Source: CAYRGC01 sp964423795 (GTDB taxonomy: Bacteria; Patescibacteriota; Gracilibacteria; Peribacterales; Peribacteraceae). Taken from it: DNA of 64,000 nucleotides. The notes below the pieces were generated by a model. The model searched no databases. It had not been told where the DNA came from and worked only from the letters and a program-made list of their open reading frames with translations. How positions within the stretch are numbered: position 1 is the first letter of the stretch; each line of letters begins with the position of its first letter. A program made the translations under genes and the position numbers. Positions 24,964-32,037 of this stretch are shown here, piece by piece. The stretch lies in the NCBI GenBank assembly GCA_964423795.1, contig CAYRGC010000001.1, positions 1-64,000 on the forward strand, in the 5' to 3' direction.

Positions 24964-26159
24964 TGCACATGTTCAAGCGCATCGGCCATCGCATCGCCCT
25001 GCAATTCACGGCGTTCGTGTTTTTACTGTTGATCGTGAACGGCTCGCTCTTCCTCGCCGCCGATTTCAACAACGCCCGTCATCAGTCCCAGGAGCGCCTG
25101 ACGCGCATGATGGGGACCATCGTGAACCGCCCGCAGGAGAGTCTGCAGAACCTGCTCCTTCTCATGCCGCCGATGACGCGCGACCGCGCGCGCATCCTCG
25201 ATGCCGACGGCAAGACCGTGTACGAAGGGGCGTTCTTCGAGGGCATCCCGTTTTCGGGCAAGGAGGGCTTCTCCGATTGGATGATCGAAAACGAGCAGTA
25301 CCGCGTGCTTACGGCCTCGATCATGGAACAGAGCGGGCGGGCGGGATATCTGCAGATCCTCGACGTCGAACGCTTCCAGCGCGGGGACCTGCCGCTCCGC
25401 GCGCTCCTGTACCTGCTCGTGAGCGTGGGCATCTCCGTCCTCACGTTCCTCGTCGGCCTCTTCTTCGCGCGCCGGAGCCTGACGCCGGCGGAAGCCATGA
25501 TGGAGCGCCTCGAGCAGTTCACGCAGGACGCGAGCCACGAGTTGCGCACCCCGATCGCCGTGCTCAGTTCCTCCCTCGATCTGGCGCTGAGAAGCGGCAG
25601 GCACGAGGAAGGCATCGTTTCCGCGAAGGAAGATCTCAAGCAGATCTCTCTCCTCGTGGAGCGGCTCCTCGAGCTTGCCCGCCTCGACACGTTCACCCTC
25701 CGCCGCGAGAAAGTGGACCTCTCGGCGCTCGTCACGCAGAGCGTCGACAGGCATCGCCTGCTCGCCGACGAGCGCGGCATGTCGATCGAGTCTGCGGTGG
25801 CGCCGGATATTTCCGCTCTCGGCGATCCGGCTCTCTTGCGCCAGGTCGTCACCAACCTCCTCGGCAACGCCATCAAGTTCAACGCCGAACGGGGAAACAT
25901 CCGGGTCGTCCTCACGAAGTCGGCACTCACCGTCGAGGATACGGGCGTCGGCATTTCCGAGGCGGACCTTCCGCATATCTTCGACCGCTTTTACCAGGCG
26001 GACGCCTCGCGCGCCCGCGGAGGACTCGGGCTCGGGCTCGCGCTCGTGAAGCGCATCGTCGATCTTCACGCTTGGACCATCGACGTGCGCAGCCAGCGGG
26101 GCAAGGGGACGGCGTTCGTTATCCGTTTCGGCGCGCTGCCCCGCGGGAAGGCATCTTAA
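24963..26159 (+). CDS. Sensor histidine kinase
   Basis: Membrane sensor that phosphorylates the adjacent regulator. TM1 about residues 12-34, a short extracytoplasmic loop of roughly 110 residues, TM2 about 145-167, then HisKA with the phospho-accepting His in DASHELRTPIAVLSSSLD and the HATPase with N-box NLLGNAIKFN, G1 box VEDTGVGISEADLP and G2 box GLGLGLALVKRIV. No HAMP domain is evident between TM2 and HisKA. 398 residues. ATG 24963 overlaps the regulator stop; GTG 24960 is possible. Confidence 0.95.
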   Translation: MHMFKRIGHRIALQFTAFVFLLLIVNGSLFLAADFNNARHQSQERLTRMMGTIVNRPQESLQNLLLLMPPMTRDRARILDADGKTVYEGAFFEGIPFSGKEGFSDWMIENEQYRVLTASIMEQSGRAGYLQILDVERFQRGDLPLRALLYLLVSVGISVLTFLVGLFFARRSLTPAEAMMERLEQFTQDASHELRTPIAVLSSSLDLALRSGRHEEGIVSAKEDLKQISLLVERLLELARLDTFTLRREKVDLSALVTQSVDRHRLLADERGMSIESAVAPDISALGDPALLRQVVTNLLGNAIKFNAERGNIRVVLTKSALTVEDTGVGISEADLPHIFDRFYQADASRARGGLGLGLALVKRIVDLHAWTIDVRSQRGKGTAFVIRFGALPRGKAS

Positions 26160-26187
26160 TCTCCTCTTAATGGGCCTCGCTTACAGT
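26155..26187 (+). promoter_or_regulatory. Candidate response-regulator box (exact 11-bp direct repeat) and -10 element
   Basis: CTTAAT (26155-26160) and CTTAAT (26166-26171) start 11 bp apart; TACAGT (26182-26187) begins 10 bp after the second half-site and ends 6 nt before ATG 26194. Layout and spacing equal those upstream of the response-regulator gene. Confidence 0.6.
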
Positions 26188-26193
26188 GTGGCC

Positions 26194-26403
26194 ATGCTCA
26201 TCAGCCGTGAGCTGAGAATCGGCATCCGAAACGTTCGGGAGATCGTCCACTTCGTCATCGATGCGCTCCAGAACTCCCGTGCCATACACGTGCCCGTCGC
26301 CGCAACCAGCTTCCCGAAGGGGGGAATGATGGCCGGCGCGGCGGGTACGCAACGGGAGAGAGCGCCGGCGTCATCGCCTCGAAGGATGGCGCCGCGTCGT
26401 TGA
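26194..26403 (+). CDS. Small ORF, 69 aa, possible target of the two-component system
   Basis: Unknown. It begins MLISRELRIGIRNVREIV and has a hydrophobic-helical first half and a basic Pro/Arg-rich tail. Coding quality is uncertain; support comes from context: TACAGT 6 nt before the ATG, the direct-repeat box before that, and a rho-independent terminator 26 nt after the stop. It could instead be a non-coding transcript of about 270 nt. Confidence 0.35.
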   Translation: MLISRELRIGIRNVREIVHFVIDALQNSRAIHVPVAATSFPKGGMMAGAAGTQRERAPASSPRRMAPRR

Positions 26404-26428
26404 GACTTCTTCGAGAGAAAGAGAGGGA

Positions 26429-26460
26429 GAAAGCCCGCCGCGTCAGCGGCGGCTTTCTTT
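26429..26460 (+). terminator. Rho-independent terminator
   Basis: Stem CGCCGC/GCGGCG, extended by further pairs with one bulge, loop GTCA, followed by TTTCTTT. It ends the two-component region. Confidence 0.8.
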
Positions 26461-26564
26461 GTACATATCGTTCCATCACGAATCGGCGAAATCCGCCACG
26501 GGAAAACGACGCGTTGTCGCGCCGGCGTGAGATACTGGGGAACGTTTCCTTCCCGCCCCTTTCT

Positions 26565-27017
26565 ATGCGTTCGCGTTCCGCCTTCACGCTCATCGAACTC
26601 CTCCTCGTGATCGGCATCATCGCCATCTTGGCGTCCATCGTCATCGTCGCGATCAACCCGACGAAGCAGCTCGGCGACGCCCGCAACGCCCAGCGCCGCA
26701 GCGACGTGAACACGATCCTCAACGCGGTCTACCAGTACGCGATCGACCATAACGGCAACCTCCCGACCGGCATCACCACCGCCACCAAGCCGGTCTGCAT
26801 GGCCGACGCCTCGGACACGCAGTGCACCACGGTCGGCGGCGCCAACCTCCGCCTCCTCACGGGTTCCTACCTCGTGAGCATCCCGAAGGACCCGAGCCTC
26901 TCCTCCTCGCTCACGGGCACGGGCACGCACTACAACATCGTGAAGGACAGCAACGGTCGCGTCACGGTGTCCGCTCCTGCCGCGGAGCAGGGAGCATCGA
27001 TCACGGTCACGCGCTGA
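26565..27017 (+). CDS. Type IV pilin-like prepilin
   Basis: Class III signal peptide: short basic leader MRSRSA, then FTLIELLLVIGIIAILASIV with the conserved Glu at mature position 5; processing by prepilin peptidase before Phe would be expected. The N-terminal helix is followed by a small globular domain with two Cys (VCMADASDTQC). 150 residues. GATACT with an upstream TG (extended -10) lies about 29 nt before the ATG. No assembly ATPase or peptidase gene lies nearby, so it may be an orphan pilin or a pseudopilin. Confidence 0.92.
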   Translation: MRSRSAFTLIELLLVIGIIAILASIVIVAINPTKQLGDARNAQRRSDVNTILNAVYQYAIDHNGNLPTGITTATKPVCMADASDTQCTTVGGANLRLLTGSYLVSIPKDPSLSSSLTGTGTHYNIVKDSNGRVTVSAPAAEQGASITVTR

Positions 27018-27035
27018 AACTTTCCTTGGACCTTC

Positions 27036-27062
27036 AAAAACGCCGCGCAAGCGGCGTTTTTT
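27036..27062 (+). terminator. Rho-independent terminator of the pilin gene
   Basis: Stem ACGCCGC/GCGGCGT with loop GCAA and a run of six T. Confidence 0.9.
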
Positions 27063-27087
27063 CATGCCGAAAGGGGGCCATAACGGG

Positions 27088-27116
27088 TTGTATCAGGCCT
27101 TGCCCATGCGTACACT
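27088..27116 (+). promoter_or_regulatory. Candidate tRNA-Tyr promoter
   Basis: TTGTAT (27088-27093), 17-bp spacer, TACACT (27111-27116); the tRNA begins 46 nt downstream. Confidence 0.5.
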
Positions 27117-27162
27117 CCCCGTGCTCGCCTCTCGGGGCCTGAGCGCGTTCATTGTCGTCCGT

Positions 27163-27248
27163 GGGTCGGTACCGAAGCGGTCAAACGGGGCAGACTGTAA
27201 ATCTGCTGGCTTACGCCTTCGCTGGTTCGAGTCCAGCCCGGCCCACCA
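27163..27248 (+). tRNA. tRNA-Tyr (anticodon GTA)
   Basis: Acceptor GGGTCGG pairs with CCGGCCC (one G-T pair); D arm CCG/CGG; anticodon stem GCAGA/TCTGC around CTGTAAA, anticodon GTA; long class II variable arm (TGGCTTACGCCTTCG region); T arm GCTGG-TTCGAGT-CCAGC; discriminator A and encoded CCA. The remaining gap to 27382 (about 130 bp) holds only a decayed dispersed repeat at its end. Confidence 0.96.
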
Positions 27249-27367
27249 GAAAAACAATAAAAACCAAGGATTCCGGAATGCGAGAATGATGTTCGGACGA
27301 AAAGTTTATGGTGTGCGAAGAAACCGCCGAGCTGGACGACGGATCGAGCCAAGTCGGGCATGGCTCA

Positions 27368-27397
27368 TCGTTCTCGACTCGCTTAGGATGACGATCC
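27368..27397 (-). repeat. Decayed dispersed repeat, GTCATCCTGAGCGA type
   Basis: On the minus strand the tract reads close to the GTCATCCTGAGCGAAGTCGA element that I recall as a dispersed repeat in many bacterial genomes. It contains the stop codon of the gene at 27383. Identity with that element is from memory, not a search. Confidence 0.35.
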
Positions 27398-27730
27398 CTG
27401 GAGAAGGCAGTCCAGCAGGTGCCTTGCCCTCGCGATCACCTCGTCGGCGTTTTCGGGAAGAACGCCCGGTACGTTTTCCATGAGCGCCATGTTATCCGCC
27501 GCCGCCATTCTGCCCAGCGGTCCCTCGAGATAGGCTTTCGCTTCCGCGAGGGTGTCTGAAAGTTTTTCGGGTTTCGTTGGACTGTCCCTGAAGGCGATCT
27601 CGACTGCCTGCCTCGCAAGATGAGCGGCGACGTATTGCAACGCGAAGCCGGCATCGTTGTCGTCAACGTCGAAGATGCTCGGACGCAGATCCGATTCAAG
27701 ACGTTCGATCTTCGATCTCGCCATGCGCAT
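27383..27730 (-). CDS. Hypothetical protein, about 115 aa
   Basis: Unknown, mostly helical protein with the stretch FDVDDNDAGFALQYVAAHLA near its start and a conserved-looking VIARARHLLDCLL at the end. The start is uncertain: ATG 27730, ATG 27724 six bases later, or an in-frame TTG at 27769. The reading frame ends inside a dispersed-repeat-like tract, so the C-terminus may have been altered by insertion. Confidence 0.5.
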   Translation of the reverse strand: MRMARSKIERLESDLRPSIFDVDDNDAGFALQYVAAHLARQAVEIAFRDSPTKPEKLSDTLAEAKAYLEGPLGRMAAADNMALMENVPGVLPENADEVIARARHLLDCLLQGSSS

Positions 27731-27825
27731 CCGAGGCGTCTCGCCCCCCGGTTCCGTCGCGAGGTGCAAATCGATTTTTCGGATAAAGGAGTTGTTTCTT
27801 TCGCGGAAACGGCGAGGATAGACGC

Positions 27826-28164
27826 ATGCACAGACCCGACCTTACCGACTGGGCGGACGCGCACTTCCTGGCGCAGGGTCCGTTTCTGAAGCGCAAGACA
27901 TTCGGCTGCCCGTCGTATTACCTCGGGAAGAAAATGGTGGCGTTCGTGCATGAGGACTCGCTCGTCATCAAACTCACGCTCGAAAGGGCGGACGAGCTTG
28001 CGGCATCCGACGGGGAGACCTATGGCTACTTCGATCCGATGGACCGCGGTTCGCGCATGAACGGGTGGCTGACGATCACTTTTCCCGAGGCGACGGAGTA
28101 CGAGCGTATCGTGCCGCTCATCGAGGAGGCGATCGCGAGCGTCGCCCGCGAGCCCATGCGGTGA
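27826..28164 (+). CDS. Small protein resembling TfoX N-terminal/YjbR (MmcQ) folds, 112 aa
   Basis: The pattern KRKTFGCPSYYLGKKMVAFV followed by DSLVIKLT and the C-terminal GWLTITFPEATEYERIVPLI resembles the small alpha/beta fold shared by TfoX N-terminal and YjbR/MmcQ proteins. No catalytic residues are known for that group and the cellular role is unclear. ATG 27826 follows AGGATAGACGC closely. Family assignment is tentative. Confidence 0.55.
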   Translation: MHRPDLTDWADAHFLAQGPFLKRKTFGCPSYYLGKKMVAFVHEDSLVIKLTLERADELAASDGETYGYFDPMDRGSRMNGWLTITFPEATEYERIVPLIEEAIASVAREPMR

Positions 28165-28220
28165 ACCGGTCGCGTTCACGCACGGCGTCATTACGTCTCT
28201 TGCATGACAAGCCGGACCGC

Positions 28221-28249
28221 TTGAAACGGGAGGTGTACGAACGTACACT
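28221..28249 (+). promoter_or_regulatory. Promoter TTGAAA-17-TACACT, start-proximal
   Basis: TTGAAA (28221-28226), 17-bp spacer, TACACT (28244-28249), then 7 nt to ATG 28257. It supports a leaderless message and decides between the two in-frame ATGs at 28251 and 28257. Confidence 0.75.
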
Positions 28250-28256
28250 CATGCCC

Positions 28257-28481
28257 ATGAACATCACTGTCGACTACCGCCAATTCAGCGCAGCCCACCA
28301 GGGCGGCGATCCGGCCACGGCGCTTCTGGAGTGGCTCCGGAGCTCCCCCGACCGTTCCCGCATCCATGTCTTTCTCGCGCCTCCGCGCTTCGATGCCGCC
28401 GCACGCAAGCTCCAGTACGCGCTTCAGTCCATGGGTTGCACGGTGACCCGCCGTTTGGCTCCCATGTCGGCCGCGGCGTAA
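28257..28481 (+). CDS. Hypothetical protein, 74 aa
   Basis: Unknown small soluble protein (MNITVDYRQFSAAHQ, later RIHVFLAPPRFDAAARKLQ), possibly alpha/beta. ATG 28257 is placed by the near-consensus promoter whose -10 ends 7 nt upstream; ATG 28251 is in frame but too close to that -10. The 116-bp gap after it (28482-28597) shows no further feature. Confidence 0.6.
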   Translation: MNITVDYRQFSAAHQGGDPATALLEWLRSSPDRSRIHVFLAPPRFDAAARKLQYALQSMGCTVTRRLAPMSAAA

Positions 28482-28597
28482 GCTTTCCCACAACATAAAT
28501 TACCTTGACCGCGTAAGAGGGGATCGACGACGGCGTCTCCTTTCCTGCGTAGACCGCCATGCGCGGTTTTCGCGTGTATTTCTTTCCCCCATTCTTT

Positions 28598-29085
28598 ATG
28601 AAGAAATACCTTCTCGGTCTCGCCGGCACGAGCGCCGTGCTCGCCGCATCCGTCGCGGCGCCGCATTCGCCCATGACGGCTTTTTCGGCTTCGGTTCCCA
28701 CGCCAAGGTCGACGTGAAGCTTCTTGAGTACGGCACGTCGAGCCAGGGCAGCGCGAGCTCCGTCGACAATGTCTGCGTGCAGTCGGCGGTAAGCGCTCGT
28801 GAGCAGTCGCTCGTGAGCGGTCTTTCCGCCTTCAACGCGGCGGAGATGAACGCGTTGACGACGCGCAAGACGGCTCTCGCTTCCGCCTGGGGCACTGCCG
28901 ACGTCTCGGCTCGCCGCGTCGCGGTGAAGGCCGCGTGGGACGCCTATCTGAAGGCCGATAAAGAGGCGATGAAGCAGTGGGAGTCCTCCCAGAAGAGCGT
29001 CTGGAGCACATTCCGCGCTTCCGTGCGCAACTGCAGCGGGGCCGCGAGCACCGAGGTGAACCTCGAAGCAACCGGGCATCTCTAA
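28598..29085 (+). pseudogene. Secreted protein gene split by a 1-base frameshift after the signal peptide
   Basis: ATG 28598 encodes a clear signal peptide (MKKYLLGLAGTSAVLAASVA), but that frame stops within 39 codons. A second frame continues without stop from about 28660 to TAA 29085: AFAHDGFFGFGSHAKVDVKL, then an Ala/Ser-rich helical domain with two Cys (VDNVCVQSAVSA and VRNCSG). Adding one base in GCGGCGCCGC near 28655-28662 joins them into one product of about 163 residues, with AFA as a plausible signal-peptidase site. Either the gene is broken or the assembly lost one G/C base. An in-frame ATG at 28559 would add 13 residues. Confidence 0.7.
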
Positions 29086-29106
29086 ACGGCATCGACTCGA
29101 CGGACC

Positions 29107-29130
29107 AGGGCCGCTTCGGCGGCCCTTTTT
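29107..29130 (+). terminator. Rho-independent terminator with TTCG loop
   Basis: AGGGCCGC-TTCG-GCGGCCCT followed by TTTT, just after the frameshifted secreted-protein gene and before the convergent surface operon. Confidence 0.9.
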
Positions 29131-29136
29131 CGCGCG

Positions 29137-30324
29137 TCAGCGTTTCTTGATGGCGACGAGCTGCCTGCGCGAGCAGACGACGACCCCCAGGAGTCCGCCC
29201 GCGAGCGCGATCCAGAGTTCGGGACCGGTCTTCACGTTGGTGCGCGCGAGCGAGGCTCCGGCGTGGAGCGTGCCGGTTTTTGCGGGGGGCGTTTTCGCGG
29301 GCGTCGCGGTCTGGCGCGCCGGGGCAGGCGGCGTCTGCTGCGAGCCTGCGGGGCGGGAGCCGACGGTGAACGGATTAAGCGGGATGCCCGCGGCGTCGGC
29401 GGTCATGGTGTTTCCGACGATCGCTCCGCCCATCGAAGGATCGCTGGAGCTCGACGCGGCGGCATGCACCGCCTCCGGCAGGGAAGACGAGGAGGAGGAT
29501 TGAGCCGCGACGCTCGAGGGAGCGGAGCTCAAAACCGCACTGGACGCCGCGGAGGAGCTGAGGGGCGCCGACGAGGCCTCGGAGGAGACGATCGGTGTGG
29601 GAAGAGCGGGTGCGCTCGAAACCGCGATCGAGGAAGCGGAACTGCCTGTCGATGCCTTCTGCGCGTTCACGGCGGACGACGAGGCTTTTCCGCCGGCGGC
29701 CACCGAACTTCTCGAGCCCATGCCGGAGGGCAAAGGCACGTCATCGAGGGTGCCCAAGGGCTTGCCTCCTGCTGCGGGCGCCGAAGACGCCGCGGCGGGC
29801 ACCAGCGTGAAGGTGACGATGTAGGAGGCCGTGGTGGTCGAGGTCATCTTGTGCTCGCCGCTTACTTCGTCCCCGTACACGCGGAACGTGTAGGAAGTGC
29901 CGGCGAAGATCGCGGGCGTCTCGAGGATCTTGCCGCTGCCGTCACGCAGGGTCTTGGAGGAGAAGATGTGGGGCACGTTGTCGTTATTCACGATCGTCAC
30001 GAGACTACCAGGCGTCGTCACGACGCTCGTCGGGGCGATTCCCGTCGGTGCGAGGCGGATCATGGTGGCTGCGGGACCCGAGGAGGACGAGCCGGCGCTG
30101 GCCGCTCCTCCGGCCTGACCCAGGACGTTGAAATCAATGAGCTCCCAACCGCGGAAGAACGTGAACGCCGCGGCGAGAACGACGAGGATGCCCACGACGG
30201 CGGCCGGCGCGCGCGACACGCTTTGGCTTTCGACGCGCACGCGCGTTCCCGTCGCGCGGGGCTTCAATGCGGCGTCCGCGGAGCGGTCGCCCGTCGCTCG
30301 CCAATGAGGATGCAAATCAGCCAT
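29137..30324 (-). CDS. Ser-rich surface protein with a cupredoxin-like domain and C-terminal anchor
   Basis: Residues 1-39 are basic, about 40-58 are a membrane segment (APAAVVGILVVLAAAFTFF). A cupredoxin-like beta domain follows at about 95-180 (PGSLVTIVNNDNVPHIFSSK), retaining the first copper His (VPH), but the usual C-terminal Cys/His/Met ligand group is not visible, so it may not bind copper. Then about 150 residues of Ser/Ala/Pro low-complexity linker, and a C-terminal hydrophobic segment (LWIALAGGLLGVVVC) after KTGPE, ended by a basic tail (KKR). This C-terminus looks like a sortase sorting signal. 395 residues. Last gene of the dockerin-cohesin operon; overlaps the preceding gene by 8 bp. 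Confidence 0.75.
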   Translation of the reverse strand: MADLHPHWRATGDRSADAALKPRATGTRVRVESQSVSRAPAAVVGILVVLAAAFTFFRGWELIDFNVLGQAGGAASAGSSSSGPAATMIRLAPTGIAPTSVVTTPGSLVTIVNNDNVPHIFSSKTLRDGSGKILETPAIFAGTSYTFRVYGDEVSGEHKMTSTTTASYIVTFTLVPAAASSAPAAGGKPLGTLDDVPLPSGMGSRSSVAAGGKASSSAVNAQKASTGSSASSIAVSSAPALPTPIVSSEASSAPLSSSAASSAVLSSAPSSVAAQSSSSSSLPEAVHAAASSSSDPSMGGAIVGNTMTADAAGIPLNPFTVGSRPAGSQQTPPAPARQTATPAKTPPAKTGTLHAGASLARTNVKTGPELWIALAGGLLGVVVCSRRQLVAIKKR

Positions 30325-31585
30325 GGCGCGAGGAGGGAAGGGCGACGAACTGGCGGCGAAGCGCGAGCAGCGTTCCGCTGGCCGCGGAGATCAAAAGAAG
30401 CGCGGTGAGGCCCGAAGGCAGACCCGAGGATCCGGGAACGGCCTGCGGCGCGTTCGTCACGGGCTCGACCGGATTTTGCGGAGCCGTGAGATCGGCGGTG
30501 TTCGGTCCGTTTTCGATGGGGCGCGTCAGGAGCGGGGACGTCGACGTGTTCGGGTTGCCCACCTGCACCGCCACTTCCTGGCTGAAGGCAGTTTCCTGGC
30601 CCTGATCGCTGATCCCGCGCACGGCGGCGTAATACGTCGTTCCCTGCGGAAGGCCGTGGATCACGACGCCGTCGGTCTCCGCAGAGACGGTGCGGCGCTG
30701 GATGTAGCGGCCCGTCGTCGTACCGTAATAAACGTTGTACGCCCGAACGGAGGCGGAAGAGAGCTTCTCCCAGCTCATGTAGAGCGTGTCGCCATCCGTG
30801 CCGATTTTCACCTTCTGCACCTGCACGACCGTGAACGCGCTGCTTACCGGGGCGACGGACGAGGCCGAGGAAGAAGAAAAGGAAGGAGGGACGAAGGAGA
30901 TCGACGACGAGCTTGCGGACGAACGGGTTATGCTCGATACGGAAGAAGAACCGCCGACGGTCGGCGTTCCCGTGACGTGCACGATGAGGGTGGCCGTGGG
31001 CGCGGCGAGGATGTTCGGGGCGTTGTCGCCGGCGACGCTCGTCACGTAGGTATGGCCGGAGGTGCCTTCCTTCAGATCGTAAAACGCGATCGGGATCTTA
31101 TTGCCCTGCGGCACCGCCTTGACGCGGAACTGCACGCGGGCGATCGGGAAGATCTCGTCTTTGGGTTCGGCGTTCTGTTCCGAGGAGGCGCCGATCTTCG
31201 CGTATCCCTGCGTCGCGGAGAATTCCGCCTCGCCGGGAACGTGGATCGGCAGGCCCAGGCTCAGGGTGAGCCCGGAGCCTTCGAGTACCTGCGTGTCATA
31301 GGAAAGCCACGCACGTACTTTCTTCACGGGATTCTTTCCCGGATTCACGAGCACGATATCCATATCCAGCGTGTCTCCGACCGAGAGGTTCGCCGTGCCG
31401 AGCGACGTGGGGTCCTCGATCTTGAAGAACGGACACTGCTTCTGATCGGTCTTCTCGCAATGGGGACGGAAGAGCAGGAGGTTCTCCCCCTCCGCGTGAG
31501 CCGCGGCGGCGCCCATGGTCATGAGCGCGAGCACGCCTGCCGCGAAAAAGAGTGCGGCGCGCCGATGGTTCCGACGTGTCGTCAT
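30317..31585 (-). CDS. Secreted cohesin-domain plus fibronectin type III protein with C-terminal anchor
   Basis: Signal peptide at residues about 8-31 (AALFFAAGVLALMTMGAAAA, HAEG). A cohesin-like domain follows at about 45-195: LSVGDTLDMDIVLVNPGKNP, VRAWLSYDTQVLEGSGL, IARVQFRVKAVPQGNKIPIA. A Ser-rich linker (about 210-245) leads to a fibronectin type III domain (about 255-340; MSWEKLSSASVRAYNVYYG, GLPQGTTYYAAVRGISDQG). The C-terminus has SSGLPSGLTALLLISAASG, then RRQF and a short tail, a sorting-signal layout like that of the next gene. 422 residues. It begins 2 nt after the stop of the dockerin gene, so a dockerin-cohesin pair is encoded in one transcript. Confidence 0.85.
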   Translation of the reverse strand: MTTRRNHRRAALFFAAGVLALMTMGAAAAHAEGENLLLFRPHCEKTDQKQCPFFKIEDPTSLGTANLSVGDTLDMDIVLVNPGKNPVKKVRAWLSYDTQVLEGSGLTLSLGLPIHVPGEAEFSATQGYAKIGASSEQNAEPKDEIFPIARVQFRVKAVPQGNKIPIAFYDLKEGTSGHTYVTSVAGDNAPNILAAPTATLIVHVTGTPTVGGSSSVSSITRSSASSSSISFVPPSFSSSSASSVAPVSSAFTVVQVQKVKIGTDGDTLYMSWEKLSSASVRAYNVYYGTTTGRYIQRRTVSAETDGVVIHGLPQGTTYYAAVRGISDQGQETAFSQEVAVQVGNPNTSTSPLLTRPIENGPNTADLTAPQNPVEPVTNAPQAVPGSSGLPSGLTALLLISAASGTLLALRRQFVALPSSRHG

Positions 31586-31587
31586 GA

Positions 31588-31920
31588 TCAGCGGGTCGGG
31601 AGGGAACGCAGGATGCGCAGGGCGTCTTTCACCGTAAGCTTGTAGTCCCCGTCCACGTCGCCTTTGCGGATCTCCTCGGCGGTGGCGGTCTCGAGGCCGT
31701 CCGCGCGCTCGAGAACCAGGATGGCATCCTGGATGTCGACCGTGCCGTCATCGTCGACATCGCCCCGCAGGGACGCGGTGTCCGTGAGGGCGGCCTGCGT
31801 GCGGTCGAACGTCCGGACGTTTCCCGCGGATTCCAGTCCGATGACGAAGGCGAGCAGGCAGCAGAGAGTCGTAAAGCTCGCGATCACGGCGATTCTCCGA
31901 GTAGGGGTGGAATGTTTCAT
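31588..31920 (-). CDS. Small secreted or membrane-tethered type I dockerin protein, 110 aa
   Basis: An N-terminal hydrophobic segment (about residues 10-28, IAVIASFTTLCCLLAFVIG) acts as signal peptide or anchor. The remainder is a dockerin: two calcium loops, GDVDDDGTVDIQDAILVLER and GDVDGDYKLTVKDALRILRS, each with the D-x-D/N-x-D...D pattern and a following F-helix. No catalytic domain is attached. In cellulosomes dockerins dock enzymes on cohesins; here the partner is probably the cohesin protein encoded next. TATACT lies 8 nt before the ATG. Confidence 0.9.
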   Translation of the reverse strand: MKHSTPTRRIAVIASFTTLCCLLAFVIGLESAGNVRTFDRTQAALTDTASLRGDVDDDGTVDIQDAILVLERADGLETATAEEIRKGDVDGDYKLTVKDALRILRSLPTR

Positions 31921-31928
31921 ATCGAAGT

Positions 31929-31934
31929 AGTATA
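31929..31934 (-). promoter_or_regulatory. -10 element TATACT of the dockerin-cohesin operon
   Basis: Minus-strand TATACT ends 8 nt before the dockerin ATG. No other promoter is evident inside the operon. Confidence 0.6.
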
Positions 31935-32037
31935 CCCGATTCCCGACTTTTCGGCGAGGCGCAGCGGATTGACAAGGGTGTAAAGCATGATGTCTTGCAT
32001 GCGTGTTTTCCCCGTTACGCGTAGTATGATTTTCCGT

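Noticed and set aside
27064..27483. 139-codon frame across the tRNA-Tyr region
   Set aside because: Its sequence is the translation of the tRNA and flanking non-coding DNA; no start signal.
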